From: Phanerochaete sordida
Taxonomy: Eukaryota > Basidiomycota > Agaricomycetes > Polyporales > Phanerochaetaceae
Length of the DNA: 64,000 nt
Direction of reading: 5' to 3'
Assembly (NCBI GenBank): GCA_019973155.2
Contig: BPQB01000003.1
Span: forward strand, 1,116,001 to 1,180,000
A model generated the notes under the pieces. That model ran no database searches. It worked only from the letters and a program-made list of their open reading frames with translations, and was not told the origin of the DNA. The position numbers were made by a program, and so were the translations under genes. Of the stretch, positions 21,554-31,449 are shown piece by piece (position 1 is the first letter of the stretch; each line of letters starts with the position of its first letter).

Positions 21554-22962
21554 ATGGTCCAGATGTCGCTCAACATCGAGCTGTGCGTTCTGCCCGACCC
21601 GCTTGTCGACGTCCTCCGCGGCTACGCCACACTGCGTCCGGTCAGAGACCTTCGGTATCCGGAAAACTGCACGTTTCGACAATTTCATGATTTTCTGCTC
21701 AACCACCTCCTTCTGCTTCCCTTCTTCGTGGCATATCCACCCTCGCTACAATACCAGCAACAGTTCTGGAAATGGGCTCTCTCTTATTTAGAGTCGATGC
21801 CCATCGATGAGGTTTGGTGCTCTTGCGGCAGAATTTAGTGTCAAAAGCTAATATCATGACAAGGAGGATAATGAGATCGACAGTCGGCTCTATGAGCACC
21901 GTGTTTCCCTCATGTGTAATACTGGGGTGTACGTGAGATGGTGCAGCGCAGCGACTGTCTTGACTGATCATCGAGGACAGCCCGAGTGAACTGGGCTCAG
22001 CGCCCCCGAGCCCTTCGTACTTCACGTATCTCTGGAGACGAGAAGGTGCAGCAGCATTCGAGAGCGCAACTCTCCTCGAATCACGCACCACTATAGAAAG
22101 TGGTACCACCGGACTAAAAACATGGCGGGCTAGTCTCGTGCTTGCTCAATACCTTGTCGGACACAGAGGTACGCTCCCCAGAGTCTCATACACATCGCGA
22201 GCGCACTTCCGACTTACTGTGGCTCTACGTAGATCTCGTTCGTGGTAAACGCCTTCTTGAGCTTGGCTCTGGTGCCGGCCTCCTTGGAATCATTGCTGCT
22301 GGTATACAGCTGCAACATCCACCAGAGTGCGAAAGCATCTTGCTCACAGACGCCAATTCCGAAGTTTTGGCTAGGTGTCTCAAGAATGTGAACCTGGCGT
22401 GCAGTACGTTCCCAGGACATTGCACTCAAGCTACGGTGCCTCATTAGCAGCACAGATAAATCAGCCGCCCACCCTCGTATTGCCACGGCCCGTTTAGACT
22501 GGACGGATTCTCTGGATCCTGAGGGTGTCAAGTCCGTGCAAGACTTGCTCGAGAAGGCATCACCAGATGTTATTCTCGGAGCTGATGTGGTTAGTCTCGT
22601 CTTTTCTTTGATTTCATGGAGCCTAATTTATGGCGTGAAGGTTTACGACCCCAGTATCATCTCTCCATTAGTTGAGACCCTCAGAATTGCTCTCGAAAAC
22701 CAAAATCGAACTGCCTTCATTGCTCTCACCGAGCGAAACCAAAATACCCTCGCACAGTTTGTTCAAACAGCACGTATGTCGAGCACGATGACCCTAGTGC
22801 AACATCGAGCACTGAATTAATCATGCAGGAGCAGCCCTCGCGATGGAGGAGTTGCAGATAACCCTATCTGATATGGGGACCTTCTGGGGCATTTCAGACC
22901 TCGGAGACTCGATGCCAGACCAAAACGTGAAGATATTCCAACTAAGTACACGAAGACCCTAG
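21554..22962 (+). CDS. EFM3: EFM3/FAM86-like protein-lysine methyltransferase
   Basis: A class I SAM methyltransferase of the Methyltransf_16 family. The N-terminal region VLPDPLVDVLRGYATLRPV and QFHDFLLNHLLLLPFF resembles the FAM86 extension of eukaryotic EEF2 lysine methyltransferases. The catalytic part has KRLLELGSGAGLLGIIAAG (motif I, SAM binding), LLTDANSEVLARCLKNV, LDWTDS, and DVILGADVVYDPSIISPLV, the conserved post-II segment of this family. The tail ITLSDMGTFWGISDLGDS leads to the stop. Several introns must be removed, including ones near 21812, 22170, 22403, 22590 and 22773. EFM3 methylates translation elongation factor 2 in yeast; that target is inferred here from family resemblance, and another member of the family remains possible. 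Confidence 0.75.
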
Positions 22963-23111
22963 ACGGTCGGGTATGGAGCTATATAACCTCAATTATACGA
23001 TGTATCCTATTCGAAACGATGTAGTCCATAGGCTATGAGGAAGTCCGCCGGACAACGTGCATGAGCACTGGAAACCATCATGAAGCAAGAAGCAATCTAA
23101 GCAGTCCGAAG

Positions 23112-24498
23112 TCAGTTCACGGACACAGAGCTATCCACCTTGATGCTTCCGCAGAAACGACAAGACCAGAAATCGTGAGGATTGCCCCCTTCGCCGCATT
23201 TGACGCACGTCCAGCTCAGCGACTGCGGCTGTGGCTGATGAGTTGGCGGGCGCAGAAGCATGCATGCGCTGCACTGCAACACCAGCGGCTCGTTGATGAG
23301 CGTGCAGCGCGGGCACGTCCACGAATGGTCCTCCGATAACGCGTGCCGCTTCGCGGTGGACGCGACTCTGCTGACCATTGGTGAGGGCGGCGGCGTCGTG
23401 ACCTTGGTCGCCGAGGCCGAGCGCACGGCGGATGGCGGCCGCACGCGCAGGCCCGCGGGCGACGCGCTCTTGATTGTCCGCGCAGGCGGCCGTGACGTGC
23501 TCTTGCTCGGCTTCCGCGGCGACACCTGCACGACCTTGGACATGCCGCCGGTCGGCGTTGGTTCGTCGATGATGATGACGTCCGAGTCTGAATCTGCTGT
23601 GAGATCTATGACTTCGTCTTCTATGCTCTCGCGAGCGGCCTTGTCGGCCTCTATCCGCGCAAGCTCGCCAGAGCCGCACGCCTTCTCGTCGCGTGCTCTT
23701 CGTTCGGCAGCCTGAGTAAGTGTAAGCGCAGTCAACAGGTGGCGGAGGACTAGAAGCTTGCCTCCGCAGCCAGCTCGCGAGGGGTAAGGTCCCTGCGCGG
23801 AGCTCCTCCCAGGCGACGGGCACCGCCCAACACATTGCTAAACCTACGCCTCTTCTCTGCTGCTTCTAGTGCCCGAGCGCGGGCAATGTGAGGAGGCAGG
23901 TTATGTGATACTTGCTCGCCAAGGCGGCGACCTGGAGTGTAGAAGCCCTCTCCGGCATACCCTGATCGCTTCAGAGCTTCGTACTCGTCCTCAAGCTCAG
24001 ACAAGAACTTATAAAACTTCTCGTCATGAGGTCCGTGAACGTTGTGCGTCAGCTAGAAGACGGGCGGGACGTCAGCTTACGGAGTGCAGGCGCGGAAGGA
24101 GGCGCATACCTCGTGGAGCATGGTGTGGACCACGTCTTCTTCCTCATAGAAAGTATCTGGGGAGTGTGCAGGTCTCAAGCGAAGGAGAATCTTCTGTCCT
24201 GCACCGACATCTAGCGACGACATTAGTCAATGGTACGCGTCATGCGATCACGGCATACTCACTGAGTCCTACACGGCGCGTAAGCCCCTTTCCATTAATG
24301 ACTGCAAAGTCGAGAAGAGCACTCACCGACGAGATTGGGTGATTCAGGGAAGAACTCCGAGAGAACAGGGAGCACCCACGCGTGCTTGCGCATTATGGGC
24401 TTCACGAGGGAGGCCACCCGCTGCAGCATGGGGAGTGCGCGGTCTGCATGTGGGCGGTCCTTGAGGTGCGTGTACGACTTGACGTACGTCTCGGACAT
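23112..24498 (-). CDS. WSS1: WSS1, SUMO-dependent DNA-protein crosslink metalloprotease
   Basis: A nuclear protease that removes proteins covalently trapped on DNA, related to SPRTN. The start at 24498 gives the family-typical opening SYTHLKDRPHADRALPMLQ. The WLM domain follows with SLVKPIMRKHAWVLPVLSEFF cut here, GAGQKILLRLRP, and the zinc-binding HELTHNVHGPHD (HExxH plus downstream His). After a basic region with EGFYTPGRRLG come two hydrophobic SUMO-interacting motifs, VIDLT and VIIID, each flanked by acidic residues, then a Ser/Pro/Arg linker. The C-terminus has two RanBP2-type zinc fingers: WTCPRCTLINEPLVLQCSAC and WTCVKCGEGGNPHDFWSCRF with C continuing. It converges with the methyltransferase gene, 149 nt apart. 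Confidence 0.95.
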
Positions 24499-24924
24499 CC
24501 GAGGTGTCGAGTAGGGCGGCGGTGTGGTATATGCTGAGAGTGTTGGGCTGCACAGGCTGTGGTGGTCAGGGCTAAGTACGCGGACCGTCCGCGGAGGGGC
24601 GTCCCAAAGTGGCGTGCTGCGTCTTACCTCAGCGCGGCTCGGTGCCTCCCAGACGGTGCGCCTCGCGCCTAGGCCCGGCGAAGCATGACCGAGGGTATAC
24701 AACTTCCTACAAGTGAACATCTAGCATCAAGGAGCGTGTGCATTGCCGTAAGGTCGTGCTACGTTACGGTCGTGATAATAGCTACAGGTGGAGTGGACAG
24801 CAAAACAATGCAAATGTGAAGGAGAGACTTGTGCATGAACGATGCGTTAGCAGTGTAGACATACGATATAGCGCGAGACAGCGACGGGAGAATAAATAGA
24901 CACAGGCATCTATATGTGCTCTCT
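24499..24924. other. Intergenic, WSS1 upstream and methyltransferase 3' end
   Basis: 426 nt between WSS1 and the next minus-strand gene. It should contain the WSS1 promoter and the other gene's 3' end. An open frame runs through from WSS1 without an upstream ATG that improves the WSS1 model. No other feature seen. Confidence 0.5.
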
Positions 24925-27304
24925 CTATCTCTTCGAAGGCAGTGAAATAAGCTCGACGTGGACGTGGACTGGTTTCGAGGCACAATAAACTCGTATGGTT
25001 CGCACAGGCAGAATCTCACTGCTTGCGGGCACCCTACGCAAAGCATGCATGGGAAGAGACTTAGCGGTCGAGTTGCCACGGAGTCGTCCGAAGAGCAGCT
25101 TAGAGGCAGAAGTCGCATGCGCAGCCAACTCGTCTTCGTCCGCGCTGAAGGCGGGGCTGGGCCAGCCAAGGCGAGTGCGCTTAAACCTGGAAAAAGCTGT
25201 GAGCGAGCTGGGTGGCGACATAACCTGCGATGGCACTTACTCGTCGTACAGGCACATGAGGTGGTTGAATTCGTCCTCGGACACCGTGGCACCGCCACAT
25301 ATCGCGTGCTGCTTCCGGATGAAGTTTGAGAGCGCGCTCTTGCTGCTCAGAACGTTGTGCATGTTCTTGCACGCGTGCATCTCGAGAATGTTCGGCTCGC
25401 AGGGGACGAACACGTTATTCGGTAGGACCACGAAGCCCGGCGGCTGATATCTCCTGGGCTGCGTGGGGGAGGCTTCGGCTTCCATGTCCGCGAAAGAGCC
25501 AAGAAGCCGAGCAGCCTTTGTCGGCACCATGGCCGAGAACGACGGACGTCGTTCGAAACCAGGCCGCGGCGTCAGCGGTCGTCCGTCAAGGAGCGGGCTA
25601 CCGAAGCTCTCGGAGCCAGACGGCCTCGCCGTGTGCTCGAAGATAGCATCCGACGTCGGCACGGCGACGTGATACTCTTCCACGTGGGAGATCCGGTGGT
25701 CTTCGAAGACCTTGTTCATCTCGGAGATGATGAAGGTGTGCAGCCGGGGAGCGATGCCGCTGTCCTTGAGCATGTTCATGTACACGGTCTCCATGTTCTT
25801 CGCGTTGCCCGACCTTTCTTCGAAAGTCAGCGGCGGAGGCCCAGCGGTGTCCCAAGGGTCACGTCCGAGGTCGAAGTGTGGTGGTGGGTCGGGCTGCGCA
25901 CGCATGTATTTGCGCCCCCCAGTGAACGAGGTGGGTGAGCGTCTAAGGGTAGGCCTCTGCGGCTTCAACGTCTCCGGCTTCTGGAGCTTGAAGTTCGGGG
26001 ACGTAGGAGAGCGAAGTAGGGAAGGGCGGGTAGGGCTGGAGGGCTTGGTGGCCATTGGAGTATCCGCTTCGCTCCCGTCAAACTCGGACTCGTCGTCTCT
26101 GAAGAGACTCTCCGTCGAAGACTTCCTGACAGCCGTGGTACGAAGGGGCGCGACGTTGGGCGGCGGCGCCTGCGGTTCCGGAAAGAAGATTTCGTCGTCG
26201 ATGACTTCCAGTCGACCGCCTGGCTTGAGAACACGGTCAACCTCCTGGAGGAGAGCAGACCAGCGGTCGAAAGGCACGACGGCCGATAGACATGCCATTC
26301 GTACGAAATGGAACGACGCGTCCTTGAACGGTAGACCGTTGTAGACACTGAATGCATGATGTGTAAGTTCGGCGTGTACGAGTTGCGTGACACAGGTACG
26401 CACTAATTGGCCTGCTTCAAAGTGAGTCGGGCGGCTTGTTCGGGGGACAGCCAATCGTAGGCAGACGTATCCGGCGATACCATATCTAATCCAGTGACAT
26501 GGACGTTGCGGTACGCCACAGCGGTTTCTGCGGCCCACAGCCCGCGGCCGCAGCCTACGTCCAGCATCTCAAACGTGGCGTTGGGAAACACGATGCCGAG
26601 ATCGTTGAAATTGTGGAACGTTGGGGAGTTTTCGGGTCTCAGATGGCATAGCAACTCGTGCGTGTAGTACTCGCTGTGAAGTATCAGCGTCTGACGACCG
26701 CACGAATGACTCAGACTCACTTCTGGAGGGCAACATCGGAATGCGGTCGCCTAGGAGGCGGTGGATGCCCAACGTCTAGTCCCAAGGAACTGATCGAGCT
26801 GCGCTGAGACCCTGCCTTGGAACCGCCTCTAGACGCAAACGGTTGCATCGAGGGCGGCGTCCATGGAGGCGACTCCGACTTCACGGACTCCTCGTCGCTG
26901 CCTCTGTACAGCTCGGGGGTCCGCGCACGCCGGAGGGATAATCTCGAATCTGGACGCGGTGGAAGTGGCTTGTTGAGGTTGAGGGAGCGTATAGAACTCG
27001 ACGTGCTGGAGGTACTCTCGGTCGACATCTTACGTGGGGGAGCACCGAGCGCCTCAACATCCCAGCTGCTGCCGTAGGTGGAGCTTATCCGCGGAGTAGA
27101 AATAACGGTGGGTTGGCGCATATCGTCAGGTGCGATGGGCTGCGAAGAGTGAAGAAGCGAAGGATGTGAAGACGAAGAAGGGGAAGAAGTGTGGAAGAAC
27201 GAATTGCTGCGCGAAAGTGACGGTCGAAAGAGGCGAGAGGAAGTGGCTTCCCGAAATGAGTATGGTTGGAGAAGGGGCGATCCGAGAAGTGTGGCTTTAT
27301 CCAT
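24925..27304 (-). CDS. Long SAM-dependent methyltransferase with disordered N-terminus and insert
   Basis: The first ~190 residues are Ser/Pro/Arg-rich and look disordered. An intron joins DVALQ to NEYYTHELLCHL, and then comes the class I fold: MLDVGCGRGLWAAETA (motif I), VHVTGLDMV, LPFKDASFHFVRM, and LLQEVDRVLKPGGRLEVIDDE. A long insert with serine- and proline-rich blocks follows. After that there is a conserved-looking helical stretch (YMNMLKDSGIAPRLHTFIIS) and a Cys/His-containing C-terminal part (EPNILEMHACKNMHNVL). The final exon ends LISLPSKR. The fold indicates methyl transfer from SAM, but I cannot name the substrate. It resembles in layout the gene at 39164-41103. Start at 27304 is the first ATG before the serine-rich region. 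Confidence 0.8.
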
Positions 27305-28545
27305 GACGACACGTAAATCCGAGATATTGATTTCTGGGTGGCGTTATCTGACAGGACAAAGGACAAAGGATGAGGTTGTGGCCCTTTGTCAACGTGATGA
27401 TGGTTCGACCAAGGGCTGCATGCCTGCTTTGTAGGACTCGACTCCCCAGCAAGAACGGGCCAACTATACTGTGGCCGAGCCTCGGGTCAGCCAGCAGTTA
27501 CATCCGGTGGGCTGGGCTGACTTTTTCGCGCGCCCCCGCCTCCGCGCGCGCAGGAGCCGCGGCGGGACGCTCAAATAAGGCGTACCCGGCACCATGCACA
27601 CGCGACTTCAGCAGCCGTGTTCAGCAGCCGCGTTGTGCATAGCTCCATTCGAACAGTGGCGAAACCATTCTCAAGTCTTGGTACAAGCACCTGAGGTCTG
27701 GGCCACTGTGAAATCGCCGCTCAGTCGGACCAGATTGGAATTCGGGCTGAGCGTACATACAAAGAGGCACGTGGAGTCCGTGGGCCGGAATAGAACGCCA
27801 AAAGCGTCGCAAACAGGCTCGGTCGCGACAAAGCAGAAAGGGGGTACGCTTCTACATCCTAGTCGTCTTTGGCGGGAGGAGGGCCGCACGGCTGCAGCAT
27901 GCGCTGTGGAAGAAGCTCAGGCCAGCTTCCTACAACGTGTGTGGCGAGCACGCACCTCGGTCATCTCGAACTTAACTCGCCCAATAGCCTCTCCGTCTGC
28001 GATAGCCAAGTACGATGCCAAGGGGGGATGGCCGACGATCGAGGACAGGGTGTCACGATGCTGATGGGTCAACCACTCACTGGGAGGCCACGATAAGCGT
28101 CGACATCGTGAATCATTGGAGAATGCATACTATTTAGTCAAGTCGGCATGTCCTGTAAAGTACGAATTCGTCAACGCCAGTAGAGTGTTCGAGCTTGATT
28201 ATCACACACCAGTGCCTGTGTACCGAGCATGGACTAGCGGAGTCGATGGGTCAACCGGCGCGCTCACAGGAATGCACAAGCAACTCACGATGCTCGAGTT
28301 GTGTGTTGGCGGTGTACCTGAGTTCGGACGACTTTACACACAAATGAGCCTGCTGGATGGTGATGGCATGGTAGTGGACGTACCATGACAAGTTGCGCCC
28401 GTGCGTTCAAGCGCGCTACCTGTCTTTTCCCTCGACCTCCTCCAACACCTGTTCACAGTGCAGACGCGTTGCTACGCGGCTCACCACACCAATTCCAACG
28501 AAACAGGGTCGGCCCTCACATCTTAGAGCCGTCGCCTCCCACAAA
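27305..28545. other. Gene-poor divergent region with a hairpin
   Basis: 1241 nt between two divergent genes. Several open frames exist but none shows a domain, good splice structure or consistent codon use. One inverted repeat stands out at 27594-27640: ATGCACA-CGCG pairs with CGCG-TTGTGCAT with one bulged base, and the loop contains two copies of TTCAGCAGCCG-like sequence. A second short inverted pair (GTCAGCC / GGCTGAC) is near 27485-27521. I cannot assign a function. Confidence 0.45.
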
Positions 28546-29640
28546 ATGGCCGCGAGCACCAGCAAGGTCTCCGCCAAGATCCAAGCCCTGGATGTCTCTC
28601 TAGATGAGCTCGAAGCCAAGCTTGAGCCGCTGTTCGCACAAACACTGCCAGAGACGGTCGTTGGTCTGGATAAGATACAGCAAGCAAAACTCCAGGTCGC
28701 GCTTCCTTACCTCGTGTACGACCTGGTGTTCAGTGAGTCGGTCACATTCTCAAATTCGAGTGCTCGTCTCAGCCATTATCCAAGTCTACCTCAAAACACG
28801 AGGCATAGACCCAAAGACGCATCCTGTTGTTCAGGAACTAGTATGTCGTCCTTCCCTCTCGTAATTTGGACTCTGCAATCAATGTGTGCCAGGACCGTGT
28901 CCGCCAATACTTTGACAAGATCAAGAATGCGGAGGATCCGGCGAAGCGTACGTCTCAACACAAGTCAAAGCTGTGACATACCGCTCACACTCTGGATATG
29001 CAGAGAGAATGACCATAGACAAGGGCGTGGCAAATCGGTTCATTAAGCATGCCATTGCGCAGGTGAAAGTCGGAAGACCCCCAGGGCAAGATGAAGGAGC
29101 GTCCGCACCAACCACTAGTGCCGTTCGTGTGCCGGTGAAAGTCACCAGTAAAATGGCCGCCCGTGCTGAATACGAGAGGGAGCTGAAGGAGATTGGCAGC
29201 GAGGAAGAGGACGATCTAGAGGTGATTGACGATGCCGAAAGCGATGCCTCTGGGAAGGCTTTCACCTCTGCCAAGGGCAAGGGAAAGCAACGTGCTACGG
29301 ACAACATGGATGTGGACGTGAAGCTTACGACTGGTCAAAAGCGCAGACGAGCAGCTGTGGATCCCTTCGCCGGTAAGCCATTGACATAGTCAAGGATCTC
29401 AGAATACCTAACTCAATATTTTGACCAGGCTATGGCGACGAACCGAGTACCCCGGCGAAGAGCGCGAAGACATCTTCTGTCGCCAGCGATATTGACACAC
29501 CTGGAAGCTCTAGGTCTGGGACGCCACAAACGGGGTCGGATGCCGCGTCTGCAAAGACGAAGAAGCGAACCGCACAGAAGAAGGCACGAAAGAAAGCCAA
29601 GCAAGAGGCAGCAGCAGCAAACGCGCGTGCTGTGAGCTAG
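28546..29640 (+). CDS. LRP1: LRP1/C1D-type nuclear exosome cofactor
   Basis: A Sas10/Utp3/C1D-domain protein. In yeast Lrp1 (Rrp47) stabilises the exosome nuclease Rrp6 and acts in 3' processing of rRNA and snoRNA. The N-terminal helical domain reads IQALDVSLDELEAKLEPLF, GLDKIQQAKLQVALPYLVYD and, after an intron joined in phase, FIYLKTRGIDPKTHPVVQEL, then RVRQYFDKIKNAED and the family-typical DKGVANRFIKHA. The C-terminal half is acidic (SEEEDDLEVIDDAESD), then Lys/Arg-rich (KRTAQKKARKKAKQEA), as expected for RNA binding. Four introns of about 55 nt. SKI2, which works with the cytoplasmic exosome, is also in this window but 31 kb away. Confidence 0.9.
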
Positions 29641-29907
29641 TTCTGTTCCTTGCTCTGGTTCGCCAGAAGAGCAGTACTTTTTGCGGAAGTGCTGTTGGCC
29701 TGGCGGCAGTACTATCTTCTGTCTAGCACCTGCCTCATATCTGCCGCTATATCCTTCCCTGCGCGATTTTATGTGCTTTCCTTCGTTTCCGAGCAATATC
29801 CTCCGTTTCAGAGTGGACGCAATTGCTCGAGCGGTGAGGTCATTTATGAACAAGCGTGGGAAAGCCGACGGTCTGCCCGAGCCGAGTCGCCTGACCGAGC
29901 TCGTCGG

Positions 29908-30049
29908 TAGTCTCGTTCCCAGCCATTCCTGGCATCGACCGGCTAATGCCGGGCAGGACCACGTCGGACTTCGAAAAACCGAAGTCGGGTCCCATGCCAG
30001 AATGTCTGGTGAAAGTCGGTCGGACGGGTGTAGCTCGCGCGCACGTGAC
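29908..30049 (+). repeat. Left terminal inverted repeat
   Basis: Left arm of the element. It contains an internal perfect hairpin, GACTTCG (29967-29973) pairing with CGAAGTC (29980-29986), and ends in CACGTGAC, an E-box-type sequence at 30042-30049. Weaker similarity to the right arm may continue some tens of bases further in. Confidence 0.85.
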
Positions 30050-31061
30050 TGGCGCTTGGGCAGCCCGCGGCGCGCGCGAGCCAAGCCCAAAGTTCGCCTT
30101 GACCTTCACCGTTCCCTCAACGTTCGCGCGTTTCGTTCAACGGCCACCCTACCGCAACAGAATGACCTGCTACAACTTCAAGGAGGCTGTCGGTTACGCT
30201 CCTGATCATGTGGGTGGCAAGTCCGTCGACACCTCGCTCTTCTGTGCCCACCTCCCAGCGCAGTGCCTTCCGTCATCTGACTCCGACACACCTCGCCCGG
30301 TGCGAGGCACTGCACACCCCCCTACAGCCTCTGCAGCTGCCAGCAACCGAGTAAGGGGCGAACCGCCGTCTCTAACTTGCAGCCCGCGGCTCTGGACTAC
30401 AGGCTGCGGCAGGATGAAGGAGAGTTCGGTGAAGGCATAACTCCGTCTGTGCAGCGCTGCGTGCGCGTGCGGCATGCACCGGCCGCTGCGCCAAAGTGCA
30501 CTGCGTGGAGGATTCATTGGGTGGTCGAAGCGGAGCGGTACGTATCTCCTTGCTGCATATATGCGTCTCTGGGCCATGATTTAGTGTCACCCGCCCCACC
30601 AACGCTTGTCGACGCTCGCCTTGGTGGTCACCGCGAAGAAGCCCGCTGAACGCTCCGCACAGCGCATCCAAATTCAGAGCGCCAGGCCCTCCCCCCTGCT
30701 TCTGCTCGTGCTCATCCCCGCTCCATCGCTCCTTGTCCCGCGCCTTCATGGCGAGGTCGTCCCAGAGGATTACGCGCTCCATTGACCCTGGCGTATCTTC
30801 CCGCACTGCTGTATGCCTTTCTCATCTTGCGCGGCCCTGCGCCGTGGGTACAAGCGACACCAGAATTTAAGCCGAAGCCATTCACCACTTTGGTGGCCTC
30901 TGCAGAAGTTATTCGAGGCTTGCGAGGGGTTGAATAATGTAAAATAATGCAAACACCTCGTATACATGTTTGTGCTTTACATGGAAGGCATAGACGGAGG
31001 TAGGGGCGAAAGAAAAGCGAAGGAGGAGTAGCCGGCATGGGCTCGAGCTTTGCGCGACGAG

Positions 31062-31202
31062 GTCACGTGCGAGCGAGCTACACCCGTCGCATCGAAAGTG
31101 ACCAGACATTCTAAGCAGAGACCGCACTTCGCTTTTTCGAAGTCCGACGCGGTCCCCACGGCTTCTCCCGGTGGCTGCTTAGGATGTCTGGGAACGAGAC
31201 TA
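31062..31202 (-). repeat. Right terminal inverted repeat
   Basis: Right arm, homologous to the left arm on the opposite strand. It keeps the internal hairpin (ACTTCG with CGAAGT) and the terminal-proximal CACGTGAC box. Differences from the left arm are spread along its length, so the insertion is not very recent. Confidence 0.85.
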
Positions 31203-31449
31203 GCTCGTCGGGTTGTGCTCCTCCGTGGGCCAACGACTGCTCACTCAACCGCAGCTCTTCGATCCGACAATTAAAGCCGGCTCTGCTCGACTCCTAACGA
31301 CCGTCATGCCAGCATAGCTCGATATTCTCTCGCTGCCCGCCTGACCAACTCGCCCTGATTTGCATGTTTCGCCCCGTCCTCCTACGGTCTTCCGTCCTTG
31401 CTGCCTTTTATCGCTGCACCAACTCTGCCTGATCTCACTCTCTCTCGCC

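Larger units (their letters stand above)
29908..31202. mobile_element. Non-autonomous Mutator-like (MULE/MITE) DNA transposon
   Basis: 1295 nt bounded by inverted arms. The left arm begins TAGTCTCGTTCCCAG at 29908 and the right arm, read on the minus strand from 31202, begins with the identical 15 bases. Similarity continues for about 142 nt with matching blocks CGTCGGACTTCGAAAAA, AGAATGTCTGGT, GACGGGTGTAGCTCGC and CGCACGTGAC. The same 9 bp, GCTCGTCGG, lies immediately outside both ends (29899-29907 and 31203-31211), as expected for a target-site duplication. Long arms with a 9-bp duplication are characteristic of the Mutator superfamily; assignment to it is inference. The ~1-kb interior has no recognisable transposase. 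It lies 248 nt upstream of the F-box gene. Confidence 0.85.

Noticed and set aside
21483..21560. Upstream in-frame ATGs as the start of the mitoribosomal protein
   Set aside because: They would overlap the neighbour's start region and hide the import presequence that begins at 21438.
27594..28388. Several open frames in the gene-poor region before LRP1
   Set aside because: No domain, no consistent splice sites, and no similarity in style to the neighbouring genes.
29413..30090. Long minus-strand open frame overlapping the LRP1 3' end and the left transposon arm
   Set aside because: No recognisable domain; Arg/Leu-rich composition typical of GC-rich antisense sequence; it runs across the transposon boundary.
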